Positions 17,109 through 26,445 are shown, numbered from the stretch's first letter. The stretch is 64,000 bases of DNA from Fischerella sp. PCC 9431 (GCF_000447295.1 NZ_KE650771.1:6475506-6539505); one strand, 5' to 3'. Numbers and translations: made by a program. Notes: generated by a model from the sequence alone, not told the origin.

Positions 17109-17420
17109 ATAATTTCAGCCAACTTTGTAAGTTCGCATTATCATTATGGTCTTCAACACAATTACCAGCGTTATTTTCTAAGCATCCTTATTGTCTCTTT
17201 TAACGAATCTGCTGCAACTGCTGCAATAGTTTCCCAATCTTATTGTTTCAACAACACCGCCAGCAATTCGCGCAGTATCTCTCGATTAGAGATGAATGGC
17301 ACTAAGATAAGCTAAAATGCCGACTATACAAGGCTTTGAAGTCAAGAAGCTGCGTTGAGTATGGGGAGCATGAAAATAAAACAGGTAATTCGCGCAATCA
17401 TTGCGCGAATTAAAAATTAA
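17109..17420. other. Convergent intergenic region
   Basis: It lies between the porin and the MFS gene. There is no gene; it contains one near-perfect palindrome at its right end that should serve as terminator. Confidence 0.5.
17386..17412. terminator. Palindromic terminator between convergent genes
   Basis: TAATTCGCGCAAT and ATTGCGCGAATTA form a 13-bp stem with a one-base centre, AT-rich on both outer sides. It lies 8 bp beyond the stop of the leftward MFS gene and can serve transcripts from both directions. Confidence 0.65.
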
Positions 17421-18674
17421 TTATTCTGGTTTTTCTCGGTCTTGATTGGGCTTGAGGAAAATTGTAAAGGCTATTAACAGCATCAGCAGTGCAACTACAC
17501 AAACTCCATTCCACTGCCAATGGCTCCAGCCGCTCGTGCCAAGATACGACCCCAAAGCGCCGCCAATAAAGTAAAAGGTTATGTATAGCGCATTCAGACG
17601 GCTGTGTAATTCAGGTGGTAGACTATAGATTCTGACTTGGTTTGATATTTGTGTACTTTGCACGCCTAAATCTAGTAAAATCACACCGACAATTAATCCT
17701 AAAATTTGATGTCCAAACACCCAGAAAATTAGAAATGACGATGTTGTAATTAAAAGTCCCAGCCCAGCAGTGATTTTGGGATTTCTCTTGTCTGCTAGCT
17801 TTCCGACTATGGGAGCTGCCATTGCTCCCACAACGCCAACTAATCCAAACAAACCTGCGATTTCACTGCCATAGTCATAGGGTGGCCCTGCCAGGAAGAA
17901 AACAAGGGTACTCCAAAAAACACTGAAAGCTGCAAAGGACATTGCTCCTGTTAATGCTGCTTCTCGTAGTGCTGGTTGCTTTTGAATCAATTCAAACAAA
18001 GACCCCATCAAGTTTAAATAAGAAACTCGCAGCGATGATTGGCTTTTTGGCAGCAACCGAGATAGGACGCTTGCCAAAACAATCATCACTGCACTAGCAA
18101 GCCAGTACATTGCCTGCCAGCCTAATTTTGCTCCGACACAGCCACTAACTGTTCTGGCTAAGAGAATTCCGATCAAAAGACCACTCATGACCGTGCCAAC
18201 AACTTTTCCCCGTTCTTGCGGTTTTGCTAATTGGGCAGCAAAGGGAACTATCAACTGTGCTGAGATTGTTGTGATCCCAATCGCTAAACTTGCCAGAAGC
18301 AACCAAGTTAAATTAGGCGATACTGCTGCTGTCCCCAAGGCTAGCGCACTCGCCCCTAGCATCAGCAAAATTAATCTGCGTCGTTCTAATAAATCACCCA
18401 GAGGCACTAACAGGAAAATTCCCACAGCATAACCAATTTGGGTAAGCATGGGGATTAATCCGGTGGTATGAGCAGGAATATGAAAGTTTTCGGCAATTAG
18501 CACCAATAGGGATTGATTGTAATACAGGTTTGCAGCAGCAGCTCCACTGGTAACTGCCATCATCCAAATGAGATTTTGCCCTAGAGGATATTGGCTGGTG
18601 GTAGATGCTGTTTTGACATTTCTCATTCGGATAAAGCTCCGCCTTTTAGGTACAAGCTCAGAAAAATTAAGCAA
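17421..18674 (-). CDS. MFS transporter (12 TM)
   Basis: This 417-residue major facilitator protein has about twelve hydrophobic segments and a motif A-like loop between TM2 and TM3 (GDLLERRRLILLMLG). Family members (NepI/Bcr-like exporters) move small molecules out of the cell in exchange for protons. The first 16 codons are unlike a membrane protein, and MRNVKTASTT is the more likely start. A remnant of a TetR repressor lies divergently upstream, which suggests that this exporter once had its own regulator. Confidence 0.85.
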   Translation of the reverse strand: MLNFSELVPKRRSFIRMRNVKTASTTSQYPLGQNLIWMMAVTSGAAAANLYYNQSLLVLIAENFHIPAHTTGLIPMLTQIGYAVGIFLLVPLGDLLERRRLILLMLGASALALGTAAVSPNLTWLLLASLAIGITTISAQLIVPFAAQLAKPQERGKVVGTVMSGLLIGILLARTVSGCVGAKLGWQAMYWLASAVMIVLASVLSRLLPKSQSSLRVSYLNLMGSLFELIQKQPALREAALTGAMSFAAFSVFWSTLVFFLAGPPYDYGSEIAGLFGLVGVVGAMAAPIVGKLADKRNPKITAGLGLLITTSSFLIFWVFGHQILGLIVGVILLDLGVQSTQISNQVRIYSLPPELHSRLNALYITFYFIGGALGSYLGTSGWSHWQWNGVCVVALLMLLIAFTIFLKPNQDREKPE

Positions 18675-18926
18675 TTATCAATAATTCCTATATAAAATTT
18701 AGATTCCATCATCAATAGAGCAGAACTCTTACAATAAGCGATCGCCACTTTACAATTACAAATCCAACAAATCAAGGCTTCAGGCGAAGTAATTTAACAG
18801 AAAAGTGATCCAAAAATGGAAATTTGAGTAGAAAAGCGATCACTTTAAGGATCTGTAAATAAATATCTTGGCTTGCTTCCAGACTCTGTTTGAGAAACGG
18901 TGCGCCTCGCTAACGGATCTCCAGAG
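18675..18926. other. Upstream region of the MFS gene
   Basis: No gene. It should hold the MFS promoter. Two similar stretches (AAAAGTGATCCAAAAATGG and AAAAGCGATCACTTTAAGG, 18802-18850) form a short imperfect repeat near the TetR remnant and could be an old operator. Confidence 0.3.
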
Positions 18927-19148
18927 CTAAGAGTCAGTGAGCTTGATTGCTTTGAGCGCCCATAGAGGTAATTGATCAGCAAAGTGCGGGTCAAGGGGTA
19001 AGTGTCCAACCAAAAGCCGAAAATAAATCGGTCCGTAAAGAATGTCGATCGCAACTTCAAGATCAAGATTGGGATCAAACTCACCACTGTCAATACCCAC
19101 AATCACACGCGAATGGACTGTTGATGTGTTTGCCGAAGGGGCTACCAT
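18927..19148 (-). pseudogene. TetR/AcrR regulator, C-terminal fragment
   Basis: VIVGIDSGEFDPNLDLEVAI followed by DILYGPIYFRLLVGHLPLDP matches the ligand-binding C-terminal domain of TetR-type repressors (TetR_C_16-like). The DNA-binding N-terminus is absent upstream, so about 60% of the gene is gone. It lies upstream of the MFS exporter gene on the same strand, consistent with loss of repression. Confidence 0.65.
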
Positions 19149-19358
19149 TATTTGGTAGTTTACGTGCTTTCAACCCCGCACCAGGGCGGTAGGACTTGGT
19201 TTTATATTTCACCTCACCTACATGGATATCAAGTTGTCGTCAGCAGAGGATTAAAGTGCGGACTCAACCCAAATGGGTTACTCTACTGAAGCCTGGAATC
19301 CTCCCAGAAACTGGGTTTCTCCAGAACGAATCGCACTTACATGTATCTCGGCTTCACG

Positions 19359-19619
19359 TCAATAGTCCTCAATTTCATCATTTTCAATGCCTAATGCTTT
19401 AAAGCTCAGGGTCAATTGCTCCCAAAGTTGCTCAATTTGCTCATAACATTCTTGAGGAGAAATTTTTCCCCTCATTTGTAGATTACAGATGTAACTAACC
19501 CGTTGAGAAAATTCTTGAAGGTTAGCATTAAATAAAAGCTTAGATAGGGTAAACTGACCTCGGTATTGATAATGTTGGTAGATGAAGTTATTTTTGTCTA
19601 CGTGATTGCTGTCATGCAT
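19359..19619 (-). CDS. DUF7219 family protein
   Basis: This 86-residue protein contains the family signature LLFNANLQEFSQRVSYICNL and GKISPQECYEQIEQLWEQL. The family is small, cytoplasmic, widespread in cyanobacteria and uncharacterised. The length is as expected and the frame is intact. It stands alone, so the neighbours give no clue. Confidence 0.8.
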   Translation of the reverse strand: MHDSNHVDKNNFIYQHYQYRGQFTLSKLLFNANLQEFSQRVSYICNLQMRGKISPQECYEQIEQLWEQLTLSFKALGIENDEIEDY

Positions 19620-19829
19620 ACAATTCCTCAGTAAATACTAAATGCGTCCTTTGCGTTATGCTAATGCCTTGTTCAAAGCATGAACTAATACTTTTTCACG
19701 CTTGGGTTTTAGCAAAGGATGTAAATATCTATACTGATGCTACCAAAACACTCTTGTTAACAATTTAAAAAGTCTGAGCGAAACAAGCAAATATTTCTTA
19801 TAATCAAATCGATAAATTGAAAAGATTAA

Positions 19830-19961
19830 TTAGACCTCAACTGATTATCAGAAAAGCCAACACTTAAAGGCAAAGTTGCAACACGCTCCGCTTCATCCCA
19901 GTTATTAAACATTACGCCAACTGTTGACAAATTACTACCCCAAGGCTGGCAACCCATCCTA
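19830..19961 (+). pseudogene. Fragment of the small tyrosine recombinase
   Basis: The DNA reads RPQLIIRKANT, then after a frame change NTLRFIPVIKH, closely following the recombinase at 4574-5323 (VRPQLIIRKANTKGKLATRS, IPVIEDLRQL). About 130 bp remain. This is the third trace of the same recombinase family in the window, next to the full genes at 4.6 kb and 24.9 kb. Confidence 0.7.
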
Positions 19962-19981
19962 ATGCATTAAGTTACTGTGAC

Positions 19982-20287
19982 TTAAGATGCAGGCACAGCC
20001 TCATTGTTGATTTCTTGAGTTGGTTCAACTACAACGTTTTGCGTTGGTTCAGCGAGTTCTGCTTTAGCCTCTGCTACCAAGTCTTCCCAACTTTCACCAA
20101 CTTCTGCTAACGTTCCTCTGCTTTTTTCATAAGCTATGATTCCTGCTTTAATAACAGACTTGGCTATTGGTTTTCCAATTCCAGTAACCACTAGCAATAC
20201 CACAGGTGCAACGATTACTGCTCCTAACCCTGCAATTACACCAGGAATACCAGCATCTTCAACAAATTCAAAAATTTTAGGTGCCAT
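19982..20287 (-). CDS. DUF5132 membrane protein
   Basis: This 101-residue protein has a hydrophobic N-terminal half (GVIAGLGAVIVAPVVLLVV) followed by an amphipathic region (IIAYEKSRGTLAEVGESWED) and an acidic tail. It matches DUF5132, small membrane-associated proteins common in filamentous cyanobacteria with no known function. The frame is intact. Confidence 0.75.
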   Translation of the reverse strand: MAPKIFEFVEDAGIPGVIAGLGAVIVAPVVLLVVTGIGKPIAKSVIKAGIIAYEKSRGTLAEVGESWEDLVAEAKAELAEPTQNVVVEPTQEINNEAVPAS

Positions 20288-20568
20288 AACAGATCCCTGC
20301 GAACAACAAAACGCTTAACTTTGGGGTTAAATAGTCACAGGCTTTTAACCTTAACTTAACTAATGCCTTTTATAACCATACTTAGGATAGATAATCGCCT
20401 TTTCATATTTGAATATTTGTAAATTGAAAGTGTTTATTTAGTAAATATCTTTTTCCCAAAAATCTATATCGTAGGGAGGATATAATTTACTTCTCAATAT
20501 TTTTAATGTAAATACTATATAAAATAGATATTTTTATATATTTTAATTTAGAAAAAGCAGAATATTAG
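20288..20568. other. AT-rich intergenic region
   Basis: No gene is seen. It is the upstream region of the DUF5132 gene and the downstream region of the gene at 20569. Confidence 0.4.
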
Positions 20569-20832
20569 TTAGTTCGATATCTTGATATTGGTAGATGTAT
20601 TTTTAGGATAACAACGGCGCTCTAAAAATTTGATTACTTCTGAAGGAAGACAAAGCATTTGAGGTACATCACCAACTATCAGCATCCACCTCCCTTCATC
20701 AGCTATCTGCAATTTCCATCTTTCTCGGTGAGTTTGAAGAAAAATTTGGCATTTCCCATCTTTGTTAAATTCACATTTGAATCCCCAAGCTTTAGCTTGC
20801 TTTATTAACATCTCCTTCATAGCTTTTATCAA
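20569..20832 (-). CDS. Hypothetical protein
   Basis: This 87-residue protein has an intact frame. The middle (HRERWKLQIADEGRWMLIV) is rich in aromatic and charged residues and looks like a small beta sheet, ending in a helix (LPSEVIKFLERRC). It is not assigned to a family. Similar small proteins are often annotated as conserved hypotheticals in Nostoc; I cannot confirm that here. Confidence 0.55.
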   Translation of the reverse strand: MIKAMKEMLIKQAKAWGFKCEFNKDGKCQIFLQTHRERWKLQIADEGRWMLIVGDVPQMLCLPSEVIKFLERRCYPKNTSTNIKISN

Positions 20833-21075
20833 ATTTAAAGTTTTCCATAAATTGCTGTCACCTGCTGTATTTTGATTAATACAATTAATAGTATTAATTT
20901 AACCATTAACGACCAACTCAAGAATATTTCTCAGATAGAACATTCTAGACATCGAAGTCCGGTTAATTTTTGCGTTAATGTTCTGTGTAGATTAATCGCT
21001 TATTGCCATCAACCTAAGAAGCCCAGCCTTCACATGGACTGGACTTTACCCCAATCTGCTTAACCCGAACTCAGT
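20833..21075. other. Intergenic region without convincing gene
   Basis: A 63-codon plus-strand frame (20872-21063) shows no protein-like pattern. A MITE follows directly. Confidence 0.35.
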
Positions 21076-21205
21076 TTAGGGATCTCTAAGTAATAAAAGC
21101 AAGCGCCTTCCTTAAATATATTTTGGCGCCTTCCCAAGTATGAGCAGCGCTTTCGCCCTTCTGCTCGTAGCGACGGCGCTTGCTTTTATTATTTGGAAAG
21201 GCCTT
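21076..21205. mobile_element. MITE, family A (intact hairpin copy)
   Basis: It is a near-identical, oppositely oriented copy of the element at 11625-11752. Ends are GGGATCTCTAAGTAATAAAA and TTTTATTATTTGGAAAGGCC, with the same core AAATATATTTTGGCGCC. It could fold into a long hairpin and could recombine with the 11.6 kb copy to invert the 9.4 kb between them. Confidence 0.8.
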
Positions 21206-21283
21206 AACCAATAATCTCATCCACAAGTATACAGGTACTTGCTGCTATCTCGGTGCTTGGGGTCAGCAAAAGTGCGATCGCAA

Positions 21284-22249
21284 CTATTCTCTCTGGCTAT
21301 CAATCGGTAGCAAACTAGCCATCACTCTTAATTTATTTAACTTAAATACCAAACGTTGAGCCTGTGATTTATACATTGTTAATGGTAAATTTCCAGGCAA
21401 ATTATTCATAAATTGTCTGGCTGTACTAATATCGCAACCAGAAATGATACTGATGACATTTGCTCCATCAAAAACTGCATCAGAAGTTAAAGCTTTTTCT
21501 ACTTTGATCTGCCAGATTCGTGACGACAATTCACCTCTTTCAATGCGCTGGAGACTGTGACTATTAGCTAAAACTATCATGCGATCGCCTATTGCCAATC
21601 GTATCTCATAAGCTGGCATAAATTTGGGTGGTGATTTCGGAGGTGATGGTACAAATTTTTGATAGAGAATCGGTACAGCACCATAACCATAGGCGATATC
21701 ACTAAGCATTAAACCGTTGAGAGTGTCGCCTTCTTCAACCATGTATTCTACTACTTGAATCGCTTGATTATTTAAATGAAATAAACCAAGAATATTTTCC
21801 CCAAAAGCAGAAGCTGTTAATTGATTAGGTTCAAAAGCAATAAAATTACCAAGATTTTGACTTAAAATTTGATTTAAATTTTGTTTATTAGAACGTACAA
21901 CTAAGCGAACTTGAGGATTTAAAAGTCTGGCTGCAAAAGCAGCTTCTATATTTACTCGTTCGTCACTAGTAACTAAAAGCACAGTCCGGCATTTACGAAT
22001 CTGTGCTTTTTCTAAAATCTTAGTTTGACAGCAATCACCTATAAATAAATCTTCTAACAAATTCTGTAAGTTCGGAACTTCCCAATTTTTAGGACGTACT
22101 TGATCAATCGCACTGACAGCAACACCATATTCTTTTAAGATTGCCACACAATGCTGACCTAAACTTCCTAATCCACACACCAAAAATCGCTCCGATTTTG
22201 TCTCGGTACTGTTCACAGATTGATGGTTGTTTTCTAAAGATGGCAGCAT
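21284..22249 (-). CDS. TrkA-N/RCK-type NAD-binding regulatory protein
   Basis: This 321-residue protein has a Rossmann fold with the nucleotide-binding glycines in FLVCGLGSLGQHCVAILKEY, then LVTSDERVNIEAAFAARLLN typical of TrkA-N. A second, TrkA-C/RCK-like half follows. Such proteins gate K+ channels or transporters by binding NAD(H). No channel segment is encoded here. The family often occurs as a longer fusion with an ion channel and a second RCK domain, so this may be a short or truncated version. The C-terminus ends cleanly. Confidence 0.75.
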   Translation of the reverse strand: MLPSLENNHQSVNSTETKSERFLVCGLGSLGQHCVAILKEYGVAVSAIDQVRPKNWEVPNLQNLLEDLFIGDCCQTKILEKAQIRKCRTVLLVTSDERVNIEAAFAARLLNPQVRLVVRSNKQNLNQILSQNLGNFIAFEPNQLTASAFGENILGLFHLNNQAIQVVEYMVEEGDTLNGLMLSDIAYGYGAVPILYQKFVPSPPKSPPKFMPAYEIRLAIGDRMIVLANSHSLQRIERGELSSRIWQIKVEKALTSDAVFDGANVISIISGCDISTARQFMNNLPGNLPLTMYKSQAQRLVFKLNKLRVMASLLPIDSQRE

Positions 22250-22379
22250 ATGATACCGCCAATTCTAAATATGAGCTACATGTTTTTTAGATACTTAATA
22301 TTATAAGGAAAATAATGATACCAATTTAATATAAAGCTGCATATAATAGGGAGAAGCCAACTCCTAAGTTTAAATAGCC

Positions 22380-22661
22380 ATGAGTCGCCCGTTTAAGATT
22401 GAAATAGCAGAGAGCGAAGAGGAACTAAAAAAACGTCTACAAACAGCCAACTTAGGAAATCACAAAGAAAAACTTATTATGTTGTGGTGGATCAAAAGCG
22501 AGCAAGTAAAGGAACAGCAAGAAATCGCAAAACGCTTGGCAAGAGATACTTCAACGGTCACGAGATGGTTGCAGAAGTACAGAACTGATGGGCTGTCAGG
22601 CTTATTAGAAATCAAGAAAGCGCCAGGGGCAAAACGGAAAATCAATGATGCTGCGATCTGA
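22380..22661 (+). pseudogene. IS630-type transposase N-terminal HTH fragment
   Basis: A 93-residue frame starts MSRPFKIEIAESEEELKKRL and contains the HTH EIAKRLARDTSTVTRWLQKY typical of IS630 first-ORF products. The gene ends early at AAI and no DDE catalytic part follows, so only the DNA-binding part remains. It could still be expressed as a small DNA-binding protein. Confidence 0.65.
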
Positions 22662-22941
22662 AGTTCTTTGAGCTTTTGGGTGAAAGTTGATTGATTCTGA
22701 GATTATCGGTTTTCACCAGTCGCCCCTGTTTAATAGCTACGACGAAATCAACTTATCTCACCTCACAGGGGAATTACCATAACCTCAATTTAATTTTTAT
22801 ATTTATGTCGCCAAGGGCTGTCCATTTATAACCTATTCATAACTTATCTTTCATCGACATCCGGTAGTGTGAATTACTGACTCCAATAGCGTGAGCAAAA
22901 ACTACTTTAATACACTCAGGGTTTGAAAAATAATCGAGGAT
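22662..22941. other. Upstream region of the metallophosphoesterase gene
   Basis: No gene. It contains the end of the IS630 remnant and presumably the promoter for the following gene. A GAGGAT ribosome site lies just before the ATG. Confidence 0.35.
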
Positions 22942-24039
22942 ATGATGAAAAAGCTTAGATACTTGATGTTTCGACGCTTCCTTAGTGTACATTTGCTGCG
23001 TAAAATATGTTTACTATCGGTGACTTTACCGTTCCTTGTCTGTACCACCAGTCTTGTGGTTGCCAAAGACAAGGAGAACGCGAATGCGCCCTACGAGATC
23101 GGACTTTGGGGCGATTTACCCTACTCGGAGGCGCAGGAGGTTGGCGTAAAAAGACTAATCGAAGACATGAATTCGCAGAAACTTTCTTTCACCGTCCATG
23201 ATGGCGATCTCAAAGCCGGTTCTAACAGTCTTTGCAACAATGAACTGTATGCCAAAGCACTCGGCTACTTCAACGCCCTGGAAGCACCAGCAGCCTTCAC
23301 GCCGGGTGACAACGATTGGACAGATTGTGATCGCCCTTCAAATGGTGGATTTAACTCACTTGAACGCCTCGACTACGAGCGTCAGGTATTCTTCAGTACG
23401 AATTTTTCTCTGGGGAGGCGTCAGCTAGCCCAGGAAGTACAGACGGAACCGCTGTGCCTTGGTGTCAACGGTGCAGTACCCTGTGTCGAGAATCGTCGCT
23501 GGACAGTTGGCAGAGTTACCTATGTGACACTTAACATCCAGGGTTCGTGCAATAATCTATGCGACACTGCGCCTGACCCAAAGGAGTACGCAGCGCGAAA
23601 CGCAGCCAATATTGCATGGATGAAAGAAACTTTTAGGGTGGCCAAGGAACGCAAGTCCGTAGCGGTGATGTTAATTTCCCAAGCTGACCCAGGGTGGGAT
23701 CAAAGCGACTCAACCAGAGCGCCTTTGCGTGATCCGAAGACACTCGTGCAAACCGATGAGCAGCCTGATGGCTTCAAGGACTTTTTATTAGAGTTGCGCG
23801 ATCAGGTAATCGCTTTCGGTAAACCTGTTGCCTACGTACATGGCGATTCCCACTACTTCCGCATTGACAAGCCATTTTTGGATGCTCAAGGCAAACGACT
23901 GGAAAACTTGACTCGTGTTGAGACATTTGGTGACAATCAAGGGAACGGCACTAACGACGTACAGTGGATCAAGGTAAGTGTCGATCCCCGTAGCCGAGAA
24001 GTGTTTTCATATCAGCCACAGATTGTTCCCGGTAATTGA
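22942..24039 (+). CDS. Secreted metallophosphoesterase
   Basis: This 365-residue protein has a long N-terminal signal region (hydrophobic residues 22-42). The calcineurin-like metal ligands are visible: GLWGDLPYSEAQ (first Asp), FTVHDGDLKAGS (GD), FTPGDNDWTDCD (GNHD-type, Asn present) and AYVHGDSHYFR (GDSH). Several Cys residues may form disulphides outside the cytoplasm. Substrate unknown. The gene is more GC-rich than its surroundings and its nearest look-alikes seem proteobacterial, which suggests horizontal transfer. A terminator hairpin lies downstream. Confidence 0.8.
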   Translation: MMKKLRYLMFRRFLSVHLLRKICLLSVTLPFLVCTTSLVVAKDKENANAPYEIGLWGDLPYSEAQEVGVKRLIEDMNSQKLSFTVHDGDLKAGSNSLCNNELYAKALGYFNALEAPAAFTPGDNDWTDCDRPSNGGFNSLERLDYERQVFFSTNFSLGRRQLAQEVQTEPLCLGVNGAVPCVENRRWTVGRVTYVTLNIQGSCNNLCDTAPDPKEYAARNAANIAWMKETFRVAKERKSVAVMLISQADPGWDQSDSTRAPLRDPKTLVQTDEQPDGFKDFLLELRDQVIAFGKPVAYVHGDSHYFRIDKPFLDAQGKRLENLTRVETFGDNQGNGTNDVQWIKVSVDPRSREVFSYQPQIVPGN

Positions 24040-24378
24040 GTAGCAGTAAAACGATAAAAATCAGGCATACTGGCAGTAACGCTACCTCTTGTTCTATCAA
24101 GTTTTGCCGCATGTCCGTATCGGATACCTTACTTGATGACCAATCAGCAAAAATTGGTAAAACGGAGATTACCTTAAAAAGAATAGAAAGATTTTTCTAT
24201 AACGGCAAGAAAGGCTGCGAACGGCAGCCTTTACGATTTCTATCTTTTTATCTGTTATAGATATAAAAAAGCGTTAATCGACTCATAACTTGCACTTATA
24301 AATTACATATTACTATTGTTAATAGAACAGTAATATAGATTTCAATTTGATTTCTGATTAGATACTGATTAAATAATA
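24040..24378. other. Intergenic region with terminator
   Basis: A 74-codon frame (24036-24260) runs through the terminator and is not a gene. The remainder upstream of the methyltransferase fragment is AT-rich. Confidence 0.4.
24210..24250 (+). terminator. Rho-independent-type terminator
   Basis: AAAGGCTGC (24210-24218) pairs with GCAGCCTTT (24224-24232) around a 5-base loop, followed by a T-rich stretch (ATTTCTATCTTTTT). It is the probable end of the metallophosphoesterase transcript. Confidence 0.7.
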
Positions 24379-24858
24379 ATGCTGTTAGCTGTACAACCGA
24401 AAAAAATCCTCAAAACAGTCCTGCCAAAATATCTAGTTTACAATATTCAAAGTTTGCTTTATAAAATTTCAAATAGTCATGTCAAGGGATTTAACTTACA
24501 TTTAAATACCCCTGATCGCCATGTACTAGAAGAGATTATTATTCCTTATTTTATTCATCGCAAAGAATTTTATAAAATTCTCTTTGTTGGTTGTGATTGG
24601 TTTACGAAACCTTACAATGGCTACTTTAAGAATAAAGAATACTGGACTATAGAAATAGACGAATCTAGAAAAAAATATGGTTCTCCAAGACACATTGTTG
24701 ATTCTTTTTTGAATCTAAGTAACTATTTTGATAATAATTATTTTGATGTGATAGTTTATAACGGAGTTTTCGGATGGGGTATCAATAACAGAGAAGATAC
24801 AGAAACTTCTTTCCAGCAGTGTTTTCAATGCTTGCGCTCAGGAGGAATTTTAGTATAA
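24379..24858 (+). pseudogene. SAM-dependent methyltransferase, truncated
   Basis: This 159-residue product has an N-terminal helical part and a class I methyltransferase core: FYKILFVGCDWFTKPY (motif I region), then YFDVIVYNGVFGWGIN (motif IV-like) and FQQCFQCLRSGGILV. It stops right after the GGxLV strand, where 60-100 more residues are expected. The recombinase gene at 24887 begins 28 bp later. The truncation is best explained by arrival of that recombinase module. Confidence 0.6.
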
Positions 24859-24886
24859 GGAATTGTGTTCTCTAGTCACATAGCCT

Positions 24887-25540
24887 TTGAAAATCGACAG
24901 ACACGGGCGAGCAAAAGTCCTCTCGCCGGAAGAAATTGAGCAGCTTTTTGACCCCGCCTACTCGAACGAGCGAGATCGGGATCTGTATGCGGTGATGCTT
25001 TATACTGCGTGCCGAGTAAATGAAGCCGTTACGTTGTTAAAATGCGATGTATACGATGCAAAAGGACGAGTACGACCAAAGATTAATTTTCGTAAAGGCA
25101 AAACAAAGGGCAAGCTTGCCACACGCTCAGTGCCAGTCATAGACGACCTACGGCGTAGATTGGAAGAGTATACGCCTAAGAAGGATAGCCTGTGGCTTTT
25201 TCCTGGGAACGAACGAGGCACACGAGCTGAGAGTCACTTAAGCCGAGACTCAGCAATTTGGTTACTGAATCGAGCGTGTCGGCGTATAGGGATTGAAGGA
25301 GCAAGTAGCCACAGCTTCAGACGCACCGCACTTACCCAAATGTCAAATGCGGGAATTCCTTTACGAGTCATCCAAGAAATATCGGGACACCGCACGCTTG
25401 ACGAACTGTATAAATACTTAGAAGTGCGGGAAGATCAGATGTTAGGTGCAGTGTCTTCATTGTCGATGCTGACGCCCGTAGGTCGAGACAGCTCTGAGAA
25501 ATCTACGGTTATTGAAATTTTGAAAAATCTTTGTATGTGA
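24887..25540 (+). CDS. Small tyrosine recombinase (integrase-type)
   Basis: This 217-residue protein starts with TTG (the same MKI[DN]RHGRAK N-terminus as the 4.6 kb paralog supports this start). The catalytic set is an Arg in TACRVNEAVTLL, HSFRRTALTQMSNAG (HxxR), and ISGHRTLDELYKYLEV (His and the nucleophilic Tyr). It has no N-terminal SAM-like DNA-binding domain, so it is of the minimal kind. The uninterrupted loop (LFPGNERGTRAESHLS) shows what the 4.6 kb copy looked like before its palindromic insertion. Confidence 0.85.
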   Translation: MKIDRHGRAKVLSPEEIEQLFDPAYSNERDRDLYAVMLYTACRVNEAVTLLKCDVYDAKGRVRPKINFRKGKTKGKLATRSVPVIDDLRRRLEEYTPKKDSLWLFPGNERGTRAESHLSRDSAIWLLNRACRRIGIEGASSHSFRRTALTQMSNAGIPLRVIQEISGHRTLDELYKYLEVREDQMLGAVSSLSMLTPVGRDSSEKSTVIEILKNLCM

Positions 25541-25585
25541 TAATGACATTGAAAAACTTCCTTAATCTATTTATCAAGGGCAAGC

Positions 25586-26065
25586 ATGACTACTGAAAAT
25601 GAGGGTTTGTTGTGGTTATTCAGAGAAAAATATACCTTTAGCAAACTTCCAAGTGTTGAAGCTTATAACGGTTATTTGAAGGCGCTTCTGATTTGTGCCA
25701 ATGGAGATGGTAGATTAGCCGCAGAAGAAAGAGACTGGGTGATTGGGCTTGCTTGTGCTTTTGGCGCATCAAACTCATTAGTGGAGGAAATCAAATCTTA
25801 TAAAGCCGACGAAGATATCGAGAAGGCGATTGGTGATGCTCCAGAGGCAACTGGTTCACGACGTTATCTTATTTATGATGCGATTAAAGCTTGCAGTAGT
25901 GATGGAGAATATAGTGACCAGGAAAGGGCAACTGTAACTAAAATGGCAGCTAAACTAGGTGTTTCTCAAGATGTGGTTGAACAAATTGAAGAAATTTGTA
26001 TCGAAGAAGCTAAACTACGGGAGAAAAGAGTGAAACTGATGTATCCAGAGGGAGCGCCTATTTAG
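25586..26065 (+). CDS. TerB-like protein
   Basis: This 159-residue, acidic, all-helical protein contains two TerB-like repeats: LLICANGDGRLAAEERDWV and AIKACSSDGEYSDQERATV, each with Asp/Glu-rich loops that may bind metal. TerB-type domains are linked to tellurite resistance and to phage defence and stress systems. The gene starts 45 bp after the recombinase and is on the same strand, so it may be cargo. Confidence 0.75.
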   Translation: MTTENEGLLWLFREKYTFSKLPSVEAYNGYLKALLICANGDGRLAAEERDWVIGLACAFGASNSLVEEIKSYKADEDIEKAIGDAPEATGSRRYLIYDAIKACSSDGEYSDQERATVTKMAAKLGVSQDVVEQIEEICIEEAKLREKRVKLMYPEGAPI

Positions 26066-26263
26066 TGGCATTTGTGACAAGTCAAGTAAATGAACCTGCT
26101 AAGGCGATAAGTATCAGAAAATATACATAATCATCATCCGTGAGAGTTTAAAATAATTGCACTTTTGTCAATCAGTCAAATTACTCAAAAAAGTGTTAAT
26201 AACAATGATAATCGTGTGCGGGGGAGAGGGAAGGAGGCGATTAGGCGAAGGATTGACCGAACA

Positions 26264-26445
26264 ATTTTAGATTTTAGATTTTAGATTTTGGATTAAAATG
26301 AAAATCTGAAATATAAAATAAAGGGTTACAAGCCTCTCCATTCATGGAGAAAAAAAGAAAAAAATCGTTGTTAAAGCCTCTTCTTTAAAGAAGAGGTGAA
26401 TCTAAAATCGCAAATCCAAAATCGCAAATCCAAAATCCAAAATCG
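26264..26445. repeat. STRR-type heptamer repeats
   Basis: ATTTTAG is repeated at 26264-26293. At 26400-26445 the complementary motifs CTAAAAT, ATCCAAA and ATCGCAA alternate. Such short tandem heptamers are characteristic of heterocystous cyanobacteria. The two blocks are in opposite orientation and could pair. Confidence 0.75.

Noticed and set aside
26400-26445. CRISPR-like short repeats
   Set aside because: The units are 7 bases long without spacers of constant length; these are STRR heptamers, not a CRISPR array.
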